Shown here one piece after another: positions 15,865 through 29,986 of a stretch of DNA of 64,000 nucleotides. Source of the DNA: Arthrobacter sp. Bi83 (lineage in GTDB: Bacteria; Actinomycetota; Actinomycetes; Actinomycetales; Micrococcaceae); contig NZ_CAKKLY010000001.1 of NCBI RefSeq assembly GCF_918698095.1, forward strand, positions 124,001 through 188,000, in the 5' to 3' direction. Position numbers and translations under genes: made by a program. Each line of letters begins with the position of its first letter. Position 1 is the stretch's first letter. Below the pieces are notes generated by a model. The model saw only the letters and a program-made list of their open reading frames with translations. It was not told the origin of the DNA and made no database searches.

Positions 15865-16470
15865 GTGTCAGAACCGACGGAGTCAAACACCACGTCCCAG
15901 CCGGCGCGCCGCGTAATTGTCGCCGAAGACGAAACCCTCATCCGCCTGGACATCATCGAGATCCTGCGCGGCGAGGGCTACGACGTCATTGGCGAGGCCG
16001 ACAACGGCGAGAAGGCCGTGCAGCTGGCCGAGGAGCTCAAGCCCGACCTCGTCCTCATGGACGTCAAGATGCCCGTCATGGACGGCATCACCGCAGCCGA
16101 GAAGATCGTCAAGGCTCGCATCGCCCCCGTGGTGCTGCTGACCGCCTTCAGCCAGAAGGAACTCGTGGAGCGCGCCCGCGACGCCGGCGCTATGGCTTAC
16201 GTGGTCAAGCCCTTCACGCCGGCCGACCTCATCCCCGCCCTGGAGATCGCCCTCTCCCGCCACGAGGAGATCAAGGCCCTCGAAAACGAGGTCACGGACC
16301 TCCAGGAGCAGTTTGCCACCCGCAAGCTCGTGGAGCGCGCCAAGAGCCTTCTCACCACCAAGATGGGCCTGACGGAGCCGGAAGCCTTCCGCTGGATCCA
16401 GAAAACCTCCATGGACCGCCGCCTGAGCATGCGCGAAGTGGCCGAGACCATCATCAACCAGGTCAACTAA
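15865..16470 (+). CDS. pdtaR: ANTAR-domain response regulator (PdtaR type)
   Basis: Two-component response regulator of 201 residues. The receiver domain has the acidic pair in VAEDETLIRLD, the phospho-acceptor Asp in LVLMDVKMPVMDG, a Thr/Ser site in LLTAFS and the Lys in VVKPFTP. A linker coiled coil (IKALENEVTDLQEQFATRKL) leads to an ANTAR RNA-binding domain (VERAKSLLTTKMGLTEPEAFRWIQKTSMDRRLSMREVAE). ANTAR proteins bind paired RNA stem-loops and prevent transcription termination; mycobacterial PdtaR acts with sensor kinase PdtaS. No sensor kinase is adjacent here. The start is GTG 15865 with AAGGAGA 4 bases upstream. Confidence 0.92.
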   Translation: MSEPTESNTTSQPARRVIVAEDETLIRLDIIEILRGEGYDVIGEADNGEKAVQLAEELKPDLVLMDVKMPVMDGITAAEKIVKARIAPVVLLTAFSQKELVERARDAGAMAYVVKPFTPADLIPALEIALSRHEEIKALENEVTDLQEQFATRKLVERAKSLLTTKMGLTEPEAFRWIQKTSMDRRLSMREVAETIINQVN

Positions 16471-16488
16471 CACCGAGACCAAGCAACC

Positions 16489-16526
16489 AAGGAGGGTCCC
16501 CGCCAATCGGCAGGGACCCTCCTTTT
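16489..16526 (+). terminator. Rho-independent terminator of the response regulator
   Basis: AAGGAGGGTCCC (16489-16500) pairs with GGGACCCTCCTT; the plus strand ends in CCTTTT. It lies 18 bases after the stop codon. Confidence 0.9.
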
Positions 16527-16555
16527 GTTCCCAGAAGAACCTTTTCGTTCTCAAC

Positions 16556-16599
16556 GAAAAAGGGAGGGTCCGCGCCCAACGGCGGGGACCCTCCCTTTT
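16556..16599 (-). terminator. Rho-independent terminator of pyk
   Basis: AAAAGGGAGGGTCC pairs with GGACCCTCCCTTTT, symmetrical enough to work in both directions; on the minus strand it ends in a U run about 30 bases after the pyk stop. Its core (GGAGGGTCC...GGACCCTCC) is nearly the same as the neighbouring terminator, and a third inverted repeat (CCTTTTCGTT / AACGAAAAAGG, 16540-16563) lies between them. Confidence 0.85.
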
Positions 16600-16627
16600 G
16601 GTCTCAGCTACCCAGCAGGACCTGGAA

Positions 16628-18118
16628 CTAGCTCTTCTTCTTCTTTTCCGGCCAGGGGCCGAGCTTCTCGCGGTTGGTCGTCCCCTCGCCCAGGCGTGAG
16701 GTGTCGGCGAGGTCGCCCACCTTGTGGACCTTCAGCGAGTTGGTGGAACCGGCCTTTCCGGGAGGGGAACCGGCAGCGATGACCACAAGGTCACCATCTT
16801 CCACGAGCTCCATGTCCAGCAGGCTGCGGTCAACCTGTGCCGTCATTTCATCCGTGTGGCCCACCATGGCCACCAGCACCGGCTGGATGCCCCAGGTCAG
16901 CGCCAGCTGGTTCCACACGTGCTCCACCGGAGTGAACGCGAAGACCGGCTTGATCGGGCGGAGGCGGGACAGGCGGCGTGCGGAGTCACCAGACTGGGTG
17001 AAAGTACAGATGTACTTGGCGTCCAGCTGATCGGCGATTTCGACGGCGGCACGGGTGATGGCGCCACCGCGGGTCTTGGGCTTGGTGCCCAGCGGGGGGA
17101 CGCGCTCCAGGCCGTGCTCCTCGGTGGACTCGATGATCCGTGCCATGACCTTGACGGTCTCGATCGGGTACTTGCCCACGCTGGTCTCACCGGAGAGCAT
17201 GACCGCATCGGCGCCGTCGAGCACCGCGTTGGCGCAGTCGGAAGCCTCAGCGCGGGTGGGGCGCGGGTTGTCGATCATGGACTCGAGGACCTGCGTGGCC
17301 ACGATGACCGGCTTGGCCCAGCGCCGTGCCAGTTCGATGGCGCGCTTCTGAACGATCGGCACTTCCTCCAGCGGAAGCTCCACGCCAAGGTCGCCACGGG
17401 CCACCATGATGGCGTCGAACGCGTCGATGATTTCGTGGAGCTGCTCCACGGCCTGCGGCTTCTCGATCTTGGCGATCACCGGAACGCGGCGGCCTTCTTC
17501 GTCCATGATCTCGTGGACGCGCTTGATGTCCGTGGCGTCACGCACGAAGGACAGGGCAACCATGTCCACGCCGCGGCGCATCGCCCAGCGCAGGTCGTCC
17601 TCGTCCTTCACGCTCAGCGCGGGGACGTTGACGGCAACGCCCGGCAGGTTGATGCCCTTGTTGTTGGACACCATGCCGCCCACGGTCACCTGGGCGACAA
17701 CCTTGACGTTGTCCACTTCGATGGCGCGCAGCGCGACCTTGCCGTCATCGATCAGCAGCGCGTCGCCCACGTTGACGTCCTCGGTGAGGCTCTTCAGCGT
17801 GGTGGAGCAGATGTCCTTGGTGCCGGGCACGTCCTCGGTGGTGATCGTGAAGATATCACCGACAGCCAGCTCATGGGGGCCGTCCACAAAGCGGCCGAGA
17901 CGGATCTTCGGTCCCTGGAGGTCGGCCATGATGGCAACGGCCTTGCCGAGATCCGCCGCAGCCTTACGGACGTTCTCGTAGGTGTTGTCATGCACGGAGT
18001 AATCGCCGTGGCTCATGTTCATCCGGGCTACGTCAACGCCGGCTTCCAGCACCGCGAGGGTGTTTTCATAGCTGGCAATCGCCGGTCCGAATGTGGCCAC
18101 AATCTTTGCGCGTCTCAT
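16628..18118 (-). CDS. pyk: Pyruvate kinase
   Basis: Catalyses phosphoenolpyruvate + ADP to pyruvate + ATP, the last step of glycolysis. The 496-residue protein begins RRAKIVATFGPA and has MNMSHGDYSVH, the substrate-binding MADLQGPKIRLG, the family signature VPVIAKIEKPQAVEQLHEI with its catalytic Lys, then VARGDLGVELPLEEVP and MLSGETSVGKYP. The regulatory C-terminal domain is present. A TAGGGT hexamer ends 7 bases before the ATG, so the mRNA may be leaderless. Transcription ends at the double terminator near 16.5 kb. Confidence 0.97.
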   Translation of the reverse strand: MRRAKIVATFGPAIASYENTLAVLEAGVDVARMNMSHGDYSVHDNTYENVRKAAADLGKAVAIMADLQGPKIRLGRFVDGPHELAVGDIFTITTEDVPGTKDICSTTLKSLTEDVNVGDALLIDDGKVALRAIEVDNVKVVAQVTVGGMVSNNKGINLPGVAVNVPALSVKDEDDLRWAMRRGVDMVALSFVRDATDIKRVHEIMDEEGRRVPVIAKIEKPQAVEQLHEIIDAFDAIMVARGDLGVELPLEEVPIVQKRAIELARRWAKPVIVATQVLESMIDNPRPTRAEASDCANAVLDGADAVMLSGETSVGKYPIETVKVMARIIESTEEHGLERVPPLGTKPKTRGGAITRAAVEIADQLDAKYICTFTQSGDSARRLSRLRPIKPVFAFTPVEHVWNQLALTWGIQPVLVAMVGHTDEMTAQVDRSLLDMELVEDGDLVVIAAGSPPGKAGSTNSLKVHKVGDLADTSRLGEGTTNREKLGPWPEKKKKS

Positions 18119-18124
18119 ATACCT

Positions 18125-18130
18125 ACCCTA
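18125..18130 (-). promoter_or_regulatory. -10 hexamer TAGGGT of pyk
   Basis: TAGGGT is separated by 6 bases (AGGTAT) from the pyk ATG, the spacing expected for a leaderless transcript. The AGG in the spacer is too close to act as a normal ribosome-binding site. Confidence 0.45.
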
Positions 18131-18160
18131 TTGGTCTCTTGCATTGGTTAAGTTGTCGTG

Positions 18161-18180
18161 GAGGTGAACTTTCACCTCCG
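18161..18180 (-). terminator. Hairpin after gltD
   Basis: A perfect 9-bp inverted repeat, GGAGGTGAA / TTCACCTCC with a 2-base centre, starts 9 bases after the gltD stop. There is no U run. The stem is also close upstream of pyk, so a role in pyk regulation is possible. Confidence 0.5.
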
Positions 18181-18188
18181 AGGCATCG

Positions 18189-19638
18189 CTAGAGGACGGC
18201 GATGGCGCGGTCCGTCGGGGCCACGGGAGCCGGAAGGATTGTGCTCCCCATCAGGAACTTGTCCACCGCGGCTGCGCAGGCACGGCCTTCGGCGATGGCC
18301 CACACAATGAGCGACTGGCCGCGTCCGGCATCGCCGGCCACGAACACGCCCTCGGTGTTGGTCATGTAATAGCCGTCGCGGGACACGTTGCCGCGGCCGT
18401 CGAATTCAGCGCTGACCTGCTCGGTGATGCCGGCAGGCTCGGCACCGGTGAAGCCCAGGGAGAGGAACACCAGGTCCGCGGGGATGATCCGCTCGGTGCC
18501 GGCCTTGGGCAGCCGCTTGCCGTCAACGAACTCGGTTTCGGCGACCTTGACGCCGGTCAGCTTGCCGTTTTCACCGACAAATTCCACGGTGGAGGCGAGG
18601 TACGTGCGCTCACCGCCTTCTTCGTGGGCGCTGGCAACTTCGAAAAGCGTGGGAAAAGTCGGCCAGGGCTGGTGGCCCGCCCGTTCCGCCGGGGGCTGCT
18701 TGCCGATGGCCAGGGTGGTCACCGACGCGGCGCCGTGGCGGTGCGCGGTGCCGAGGCAGTCAGCGCCGGTGTCACCGCCGCCAAGGATCACCACATGCTT
18801 GCCCTTGGCGTGGATCTGGTTTTCCACCGACTCCCCCGCCACTACGCGGTTGGCCGGCACGAGGTAGTCCATCGCGAAGTGGACACCGTCAAGCTCGCGG
18901 CCCGGGATGTTCAGGTCGCGCGGCACGGTGGCGCCGGTGGCAATGACCACTGAGTCGTAACGGCGGCGCAGCTGCTCCCACGTCACGTCCGTGCCGACGG
19001 CGACGCCGGTACGGAAGCGGGTGCCTTCAGCCTTCATCTGCTCAAGCCGGCGGTCCACCTGCTCTTTTTCCATCTTGAAATCGGGGATGCCGTAGCGCAG
19101 CAGTCCCCCGATCTTGTCGTCGCGTTCGTAGACTGCCACGGTGTGGCCCACGCGCGTCAGCTGCTGGGCGACCGCCAGACCTGCCGGGCCGGAGCCGACG
19201 ACGGCGACCGTCTTGCCGGTGAGGCGCGTGGGAGGCAGCGGGTTGACCCAGCCGTTGTCGAAGGCCTCATCGATGATGGAAACCTCCACCTGCTTGATGG
19301 TCACGGCGGGCTGGTTGATGCCCAGCACGCAGGACGCCTCGCAGGGAGCCGGGCACAGGCGGCCGGTGAACTCGGGGAAATTGTTGGTGGCGTGCAGCCG
19401 CTCAATCGCTTCCTCGCCCTTGTCCCGCCACATGAGGTCGTTCCACTCGGGGATCAGGTTCCCGAGCGGGCAGCCCTGGTGGCAGAACGGCACGCCGCAA
19501 TCCATGCAGCGGCCGGCCTGGCTCTTGAGGACACCCTTTTCCTGGGCCTCATAGACTTCCTTCCAGTCCATGATGCGGACGGGAACGGGGCGGCGTGGCT
19601 GGGTTTCACGCTGGCGTACTTTCAGAAATCCGCGTGGG

Positions 19639-19646
<8 letters not shown>
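18189..19646 (-). CDS. gltD: Glutamate synthase small subunit
   Basis: NADPH-oxidising subunit of glutamate synthase, passing electrons to GltB. The 485-residue protein has N-terminal Fe-S cysteines ([16 protein letters not shown] and [10 protein letters not shown]), an FAD-binding Rossmann motif ([15 protein letters not shown]) and an NADPH-binding motif ([16 protein letters not shown]). A second FAD contact lies in [22 protein letters not shown]. Its start overlaps the gltB end by 8 bases, so the two subunits are co-translated. Confidence 0.97.
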
Positions 19647-24255
<4,609 letters not shown>

Positions 24256-24340
24256 GGGAGACGTCCTTCCTCCTGATCGTGCGTATGGAAGGGACAACGT
24301 TGGCCCCACTCAGAGCGCCGGTGTGATGGGCACAACAAAG

Positions 24341-24387
24341 TGTTAGTTACTGGAAATTGTAGGGCAGGGAAGACTGCTGAACTAACA
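24341..24387 (-). promoter_or_regulatory. Candidate gltB promoter/operator with inverted repeat
   Basis: TGTTAGTT (24341-24348) and AACTAACA (24380-24387) are perfect inverse copies flanking a minus-strand TACAAT that could be a -10 box, about 100 bases before gltB. The arrangement suggests a regulated promoter for nitrogen assimilation; the protein bound is unknown. Confidence 0.4.
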
Positions 24388-24520
24388 GTTACGCAGGCTC
24401 TCCGCCCGGGCTTGACCGGTCAGCAGCTCTATGCTGCCCGGCATGGGCCCTGATGCCACGACGCTGTGGTGTTGGGCGCTCCAAGCGGTGGCTCTGGCTG
24501 CCCTCGGTGCCGGCGCTGAA

Positions 24521-25900
24521 CTAGCGGGTGCCGTCAGCTTTCGGCGCAGGTCCGGTGGCAGCAGCACCGGATTTTCCGGTGTCCGGCGAGTCCTTGGCGG
24601 ACGTGTTGCCGCCAGTGGCTGCCGGCACTGCTTCCGTTGGGGCAGAAGCGTGGCCTGGACCGTTTTGGTTATCTGGGAGATTATCACGCGATTCACTATC
24701 TGAGACAACGGCGTCCGCATCACGGACGGTATCGGCTGCTGCACGACGGCCGCTTGCCTTCTCCGGCGAGGTCCCGCCGTCGTCCGTTTTCCCGGTGACA
24801 GCCGGCGCTACCGACGCACCGACCGTCTCTTTAGCGGGGCCCACGTCGCCGTCCGCCGTCTCGCCGACGGGTCTGTCACCGCCCGTTTCGTCGGCGGACT
24901 TGTCGGCGGCCGTTTTAACGGCGGCCTTGTCGCCGGCCGTTTCGACGGCGGACTCAGTGCCGGGCCCGGCAACGGGCTCACGGCCGGGGAGGTAGACGCT
25001 CTGCTGGTCGCCCTTCCTGCGCAGGCCCAGCACGATGAACACGGCCAGAGCAGCGATGAACACGAAGATGCTGGTCCAGACATTGAGCCGTGTGGTGATG
25101 CCGAAGAGGCTGATCTGTTCGGCATCATCGATGCGCATGGCTTCAATCCACACCCGGCCCAGTGTGTAGTACATGGCGTAGACCCAGAAGAGCCGGCCGC
25201 GGCGGAAGTGGAACCGCCGGTCCAGCGCCAGAAGGATGAGCACACCCACGAGGTTCCAGAGCGACTCGTACAGGAAGGTGGGGTGGAACAGCGTGTCCGC
25301 AGGGAATCCGGACGGGAAGTTGGGGTTGTCGGAGTCAACCTGGAGACCCCAGGGCAGCGTGGTGGGGCCGCCGAAGAGCTCCTGGTTGAAGTAGTTGCCC
25401 CAGCGGCCAACGGCCTGCGCGAGCAGCAGTCCCGGCGCCGCGGCGTCCAGGAACGCCGTGAGCTTGACGCCCGCCCGGCGGCAGCCGATCCAGGCGCCGA
25501 AGGCGCCCAGCACCACGGCACCCCAGATGCCCAGGCCGCCGCGCTGGATTTGCGGGATCAGGGACAGGTCCCCCGTGCCGTCAAAACCCGGCCCGAAGTA
25601 GGCGTCCGGGGAGGAGAACACGTGATAGAGCCGGCCGCCGATGATGCCGAACGGGATGGCCCAAATGACGATGTCCCACACGCTGCCTTCGGGAGCTCCG
25701 CGCTTTGCCCACCGCACCGACGTCAGCCACAGGCCGACGATGATGCCCGCGAGGATGCACAGGGCGTAGGCATGGATGCGCAGCGTGCCCCACGGCAGTG
25801 GAATGTCGAAGCCGGACCAGTCGGGGCTCGGAATGCTCGTCGGGACGAAGCCCGCCGGCACCATATTCGCCAGCGCGGCCGCGGAGTGGAACATCTGCAT
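24521..25900 (-). CDS. lgt: Prolipoprotein diacylglyceryl transferase with long acidic tail
   Basis: Membrane enzyme that attaches diacylglycerol to the lipobox Cys of lipoproteins. Seven membrane segments span residues about 40-320. Conserved residues include GGRLYHVFSS (the His), RGGLGIWGAVV, and the family signature GRWGNYFNQELFGGPT, followed by HPTFLYESLWN. After about residue 325 comes a tail of some 135 residues, hydrophilic and rich in Ala, Asp, Gly, Thr and Lys with loose repeats (AGDKAAVKTAADKSADETGGD); such tails are common in actinobacterial Lgt and are probably cytoplasmic and unstructured. The gene starts 9 bases after the trpA stop and likely shares its mRNA. Confidence 0.95.
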   Translation of the reverse strand: MQMFHSAAALANMVPAGFVPTSIPSPDWSGFDIPLPWGTLRIHAYALCILAGIIVGLWLTSVRWAKRGAPEGSVWDIVIWAIPFGIIGGRLYHVFSSPDAYFGPGFDGTGDLSLIPQIQRGGLGIWGAVVLGAFGAWIGCRRAGVKLTAFLDAAAPGLLLAQAVGRWGNYFNQELFGGPTTLPWGLQVDSDNPNFPSGFPADTLFHPTFLYESLWNLVGVLILLALDRRFHFRRGRLFWVYAMYYTLGRVWIEAMRIDDAEQISLFGITTRLNVWTSIFVFIAALAVFIVLGLRRKGDQQSVYLPGREPVAGPGTESAVETAGDKAAVKTAADKSADETGGDRPVGETADGDVGPAKETVGASVAPAVTGKTDDGGTSPEKASGRRAAADTVRDADAVVSDSESRDNLPDNQNGPGHASAPTEAVPAATGGNTSAKDSPDTGKSGAAATGPAPKADGTR

Positions 25901-25909
25901 GATGGAGGG

Positions 25910-26713
25910 CTACTTCCTGGTCAGTCCGGCGCTAAGGTCTTTGGTCAGGCTGGCCACGGCGTCCACGCCGCCGTCGCGGATGGCGGACACGAGGGCTGTT
26001 CCCACGATCACACCGTCGGCATAGGCGGCAATTTCCGCCACCTGGTCCGCGTTCGATACGCCGAGGCCCACGCAAACACGCTCCGCGCCGGCCTCTTTGG
26101 CCGCGGCCACCACGCCCTTGGCTGCCGTGCTCACGGACGACCGGGCACCGGTGACACCCATGATGGAGACGGCGTAGACGAAACCCCGGCTGGCCTCGAC
26201 GGTGCGCCGCATGCGCTCGGTCGAGGACGAGGGGGCCACAAGGAACACCCGGTCCAGCCCGTACTTGTCGGAGGCTTCCATCCAGTCCGCGGCTTCGTCC
26301 GGGATGAGGTCCGGAGTGATCAGGCCCGCTCCCCCGGCTTCGGCGAGGCGGCGGGAAAATTCGTCCACGCCCATCCGGATCACGGGGTTCCAGTAGGTCA
26401 TAACCAGGACGGCAGCGTCGGTTTCGGCCGTGATGCCTGCCACGACGTCGAAGACCTGGCGGACGTGGAACCCGTTGGCGAGGGCTTCCGTGGTGGCGGC
26501 CTGGATGACCGGGCCGTCCATTACCGGATCCGAGTACGGAATGCCGATCTCGATGAGGTCAGCGCCGTTGCGTGCCAGGGCTATGCCGGCGGCGATGGTT
26601 TCCTCGACGCTGGGGTAGCCGGCGGGCAGGTAGCCGATGAGGGCCGCCCGTCCTTCCGCGCGGGCCTTGTCAATGGCGATTGCCGATTTGCTGGTCATCT
26701 GCGCGGTGCTCAC
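25910..26713 (-). CDS. trpA: Tryptophan synthase alpha chain
   Basis: Cleaves indole-3-glycerol phosphate to indole and glyceraldehyde 3-phosphate within the TrpA2B2 complex. The 267-residue protein has GYLPAGYPS, the catalytic Glu in [17 protein letters not shown] and the catalytic Asp in the same segment, and the phosphate-binding GVSNADQV. The start is GTG 26713, whose GTGA overlaps the trpB stop, so the two are coupled. Confidence 0.97.
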   Translation of the reverse strand: MSTAQMTSKSAIAIDKARAEGRAALIGYLPAGYPSVEETIAAGIALARNGADLIEIGIPYSDPVMDGPVIQAATTEALANGFHVRQVFDVVAGITAETDAAVLVMTYWNPVIRMGVDEFSRRLAEAGGAGLITPDLIPDEAADWMEASDKYGLDRVFLVAPSSSTERMRRTVEASRGFVYAVSIMGVTGARSSVSTAAKGVVAAAKEAGAERVCVGLGVSNADQVAEIAAYADGVIVGTALVSAIRDGGVDAVASLTKDLSAGLTRK

Positions 26714-28038
26714 AGCTGTTCCCCTTCCTTGCCGATAGCGGCCTCTGCGGAATCCTTCTCCAGGAGGTCGAACCATTCGGCTGCTGTTGCCACGTCCTTG
26801 TCGCCCCGGCCGGACAGGTTGACGATCACGATCTTGTCCGATGCGTTGCCCGCTGCGGCCTCCTCAGCGGCCAGCCGCTGCCCCACCTTGATGGCGCCGG
26901 CAAGGGCGTGCGAGGACTCGATGGCCGGAATGATGCCTTCGGTGCGGCACAGGAGCCGGAAGGCCTCCATGGCTTCGCTGTCCGTGATGGGCTCGTAGCT
27001 GACCCGTCCGATGTCGGCGAGGTACGAGTGCTCCGGGCCGACGCCCGGGTAGTCCAGTCCGGCGGAGATGGAGTGCGATTCGATAGTCTGGCCGTCGTCG
27101 TCCTGCATGAGGTACGACCGCGCACCGTGCAGCACGCCGGGCCGGCCGAGCGTGATGGTCGCCGCGTGGCGGCCGGTTTCCACGCCGTCGCCGCCGGCCT
27201 CGAAGCCGTAGATCTTAACGGAGGCGTCGTCGAGGAAGCCGTGGAAGATGCCGATGGCGTTGGAGCCGCCGCCGATGCAGGCGCAGACCGCGTCCGGCAG
27301 GCGGCCGGTCTGGTCGAGGATCTGCGCGCGGGCTTCCTCACCGATGACCTCGTGGAAGTAACGGACCATCGCGGGGAACGGGTGGGCGCCCGCTGCGGTG
27401 CCGAGCAGGTAGTGGGTGTTTCCGACGTTGGCCACCCAGTCGCGGAGCGCCTCGTTGATGGCGTCCTTGAGGGTCTGCGACCCGTTCGTGACAGGAATGA
27501 CGGTGGCTCCCAGGAGCTCCATCCGGGCCACGTTCAAGGCCTGCCGGCGGCAGTCTTCCGCGCCCATGTAGACGACGCATTCCAAGCCCAGCAGCGCGGC
27601 GGCCGTGGCGCTGGCCACGCCGTGCTGGCCGGCACCGGTCTCGGCGATGACACGCGTCTTGCCCATGCGCTTGGCAAGCAGCGCCTGGCCCAGCACGTTG
27701 TTGATCTTGTGCGAGCCGGTGTGGTTGAGGTCTTCGCGCTTGAGGAAGATGCGCACTCCCCCGGCGTGCTCGGCGAACCGCTTGGCCTCGGTCAGAAGCG
27801 AGGGCCGCCCGGAATAGTTCTTGTTTAGATCGGCGATCTGCGCGGTGAATTCGGGGTCCGCCTTGGCTTTTTCGAACGTGTCTTCCAGTTCGTCCAGGGC
27901 CGCAATCAGTGATTCAGGCATCCATCGGCCCCCGTAGGAACCGAAGTAGGGTCCCGGGGCGTGGCGCAGCGATGCGCCTCCCTGCAGGAATGCGTCCACC
28001 GAGCCTTCGTCAGAGCCGGCTGTCGGCGCTTCGGCCAT
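26710..28038 (-). CDS. trpB: Tryptophan synthase beta chain
   Basis: PLP enzyme joining indole and serine. The PLP-binding Lys is in HTGSHKINN, the phosphate loop is GGGSNAIG, and the N-terminal region ([20 protein letters not shown]) is typical. Length is about 442 residues from ATG 28038; ATG 28059 and 28050 in the same frame are alternatives. I prefer 28038 because GGTGAGA lies just upstream and the family's N-terminus is short. The stop overlaps the trpA start. Confidence 0.96.
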   Translation of the reverse strand: MAEAPTAGSDEGSVDAFLQGGASLRHAPGPYFGSYGGRWMPESLIAALDELEDTFEKAKADPEFTAQIADLNKNYSGRPSLLTEAKRFAEHAGGVRIFLKREDLNHTGSHKINNVLGQALLAKRMGKTRVIAETGAGQHGVASATAAALLGLECVVYMGAEDCRRQALNVARMELLGATVIPVTNGSQTLKDAINEALRDWVANVGNTHYLLGTAAGAHPFPAMVRYFHEVIGEEARAQILDQTGRLPDAVCACIGGGSNAIGIFHGFLDDASVKIYGFEAGGDGVETGRHAATITLGRPGVLHGARSYLMQDDDGQTIESHSISAGLDYPGVGPEHSYLADIGRVSYEPITDSEAMEAFRLLCRTEGIIPAIESSHALAGAIKVGQRLAAEEAAAGNASDKIVIVNLSGRGDKDVATAAEWFDLLEKDSAEAAIGKEGEQL

Positions 28039-28143
28039 CAGTCTCACCATCCTGTTCACTTTTGACTAATTGATGTCAGGCGGCATCCGGTGTGCAGCCT
28101 ATTGCGGGCTGTTTCCCGGATGGCGCCACGGTTAGGGCGAAGC

Positions 28144-28962
28144 TCAGACGCGGGCAGCGATCGCTGCTGCCCCGGCTGCGGCGAACTCCGCGATGCGTTC
28201 GCGCGGTGTGGCGTCACTGACGAGCGCCTCTCCCACGAGGATGGCGTTGGCGCCGTTTGCCGCGTAGTGGGCGACGTCGTCGGCTCCCCGCACGCCGGAC
28301 TCCGCCACCACGACCGCGCCGGCCGGAATGCTTCCGGCCAGTGAGGCAAAAAGGGACCGGTCGACGTCGAGCGTCTTGAGGTTGCGCACGTTGACACCGA
28401 TGATCCGGGCGTCGGCATCCACGGCCCGCTCGATCTCCTCCGGCGTGTGCGTCTCCACCAGGACATTCATGCCAAGTTCCCGGCTGAGCGCACTAAATTC
28501 ACGCAGCTGCTGATCGGACAAAGCGGCCACGATCAGCAGGACAAGGTCCGCACCGTGGGCGCGTGCCTCCCAGATCTGGTACTCGTCCAGGGTGAAATCC
28601 TTGCGGAGCAGCGGGACGTCCACGCGGGCCCGGACCGCATCCAGGTCCGCCAGCGAGCCGTTGAAGCGGCGCTGTTCGGTCAGCACGCTGATCACGGCGG
28701 CGCCGCCGTCGGCATAAAGCGCCGCCAGCGAGGCCGGGTCCACGATGTTCGCGAGGTCGCCCTTTGACGGGCTGCGGCGCTTGATCTCGGCAATGACCTT
28801 GAGCTGATCGCGGGTGGCCGACGGCCCGTCGAGGGCTGCCCATGCGTCGCGCGCCGGAGCCGCTGCCAGGGCGCGGTCCTTGAGTTCCGCGAGGGACACG
28901 AGGCGCTTGCGGCCGTCCATGTCCTCCCTGACACCGGCATTGATGTCGTCGAGAACCGTCAC
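28144..28962 (-). CDS. trpC: Indole-3-glycerol phosphate synthase
   Basis: Converts carboxyphenylaminodeoxyribulose phosphate to indole-3-glycerol phosphate. The TIM barrel carries VIAEIKRRSPSKG (catalytic Glu and Lys), LLRKDFTLDEYQ, GVNVRNLKT and VVAESGVRG. The 272-residue frame starts at GTG 28962, two bases after the stop of the HGxxPAAW gene; the open frame continues upstream only as read-through. About 105 bases separate it from trpB. No trpF or trpD is in this cluster, so those steps must be encoded elsewhere. Confidence 0.96.
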   Translation of the reverse strand: MTVLDDINAGVREDMDGRKRLVSLAELKDRALAAAPARDAWAALDGPSATRDQLKVIAEIKRRSPSKGDLANIVDPASLAALYADGGAAVISVLTEQRRFNGSLADLDAVRARVDVPLLRKDFTLDEYQIWEARAHGADLVLLIVAALSDQQLREFSALSRELGMNVLVETHTPEEIERAVDADARIIGVNVRNLKTLDVDRSLFASLAGSIPAGAVVVAESGVRGADDVAHYAANGANAILVGEALVSDATPRERIAEFAAAGAAAIAARV

Positions 28963-28964
28963 GG

Positions 28965-29252
28965 TTAGTGGCCGGTGCCCTTGATCTTGCTGCCGCCCAC
29001 GCCGTAGCCCGCCTTGCGCATGATGAAACCGGCCAGCAGGCCGAGCACCATGACCGCGGCACCTGCCACGAAGATGGGGGTGCTGGCGATGACAAACGCG
29101 ATGGCGGCGATGAGGGCGCCGATCAGCATGACGATCACGCAGGTCCACGCGGCCGGGCTGTTGCCGTGGCCCAGGTCAATGCTGTGGTCGATGCCGTGGT
29201 GCGTCTTTCCGGGCGCCGCGGGCTTAGTACCGGAAACAGTGGCTTTGCTCAT
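28965..29252 (-). CDS. HGxxPAAW-motif membrane protein, 95 residues
   Basis: Small protein with the family motif HGNSPAAW near residue 29 and two membrane helices (CVIVMLIGALIAAIAFVI and IFVAGAAVMVLGLLAGFIM), ending in a Gly/Lys-rich tail. The family is found in actinobacterial trp operons between trpE and trpC; its function is unknown. ATG 29252 has GAGGAG 8 bases upstream. Confidence 0.88.
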   Translation of the reverse strand: MSKATVSGTKPAAPGKTHHGIDHSIDLGHGNSPAAWTCVIVMLIGALIAAIAFVIASTPIFVAGAAVMVLGLLAGFIMRKAGYGVGGSKIKGTGH

Positions 29253-29350
29253 GTGAATCTCCTCAGGATCAATACTGCTTACATTCTGCCATTTTTTGGC
29301 GCGGCCTTAGTCATCGGCAGGCACGCCGCGTGGCTCCGTGACCATCCGGC

Positions 29351-29986
29351 TCAGGTGGGATCGTCGCCGCGCGAGAGCCGGTCCCAGCTGTCGATCTCGT
29401 CGACAGGGCCGGTCTGGGCGCCACGGCTGCCTGGTGCGGCGGTGTCGTACTTGGTCCGCGCCTTCCAGCGCCGTCCCGCCGGGACAACCAGTAGCCCGCC
29501 AAGCGCGAGAAGGGAACCGGCGACGACGGCGAGGACGGGAAACGCCGTGACGCCCACCTCCGCGCTGCTCCCGCTGATGCCGGTGGCAGCGGCGATGGAA
29601 CCCTGTGCGGCCGCCAGCGGGTCCGCGAGTACGGTCGCCGCAGCGGTGACGATCCCGACGGCCGCCAGCACGATGATGGCCGTAATGATCCAGCGGGCGA
29701 TCCTGCCGGCGATGGACGCGGCGAGGCCGCCGGCCAGCGCGACGAGGGCAAGCGCGGTCACCGTGGTGGCTGCCTTGCTCCCCTGGACCTGGAGTCCGTT
29801 CTGTTCCGCGGCGCCCTGTCCCAGTTGCTGCGGGTCAAGATGGACAGTCAGCCAGGTCTGGGTGGTGGTGCCGAAGACCGCCAGCGCCAGTACGGCAATG
29901 AGCAGGACCACGGTGGATTTCCGCGCCCATGCCGGAGTGCTGCTGCGGGCTTTGGTCTTGGCGGCGGACTCTGCCGGAACCGCCAT
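29351..29986 (-). CDS. Trp-operon-associated membrane protein (Trp_oprn_chp family)
   Basis: The 211-residue protein has four hydrophobic segments. A pair near residues 25-45 and 72-92 flanks an extracytoplasmic loop containing TWLTVHLD, the recognised mark of the family found beside trp genes in actinobacteria. Its role is not established. The ATG overlaps the trpE stop by one base (TGATG). The acidic C-terminal tail (EIDSWDRLSRGDDPT) is typical. Confidence 0.88.
   Translation of the reverse strand: MAVPAESAAKTKARSSTPAWARKSTVVLLIAVLALAVFGTTTQTWLTVHLDPQQLGQGAAEQNGLQVQGSKAATTVTALALVALAGGLAASIAGRIARWIITAIIVLAAVGIVTAAATVLADPLAAAQGSIAAATGISGSSAEVGVTAFPVLAVVAGSLLALGGLLVVPAGRRWKARTKYDTAAPGSRGAQTGPVDEIDSWDRLSRGDDPT

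Noticed and set aside
16724..18151. 475-residue open frame antisense to pyk
   Set aside because: It is a GC-rich shadow frame; pyk on the other strand is unmistakable and the antisense product has no recognisable motif.
24431..24703. 90-residue plus-strand frame between gltB and lgt
   Set aside because: It is antisense to the lgt tail and its composition mirrors the low-complexity repeat of that tail.
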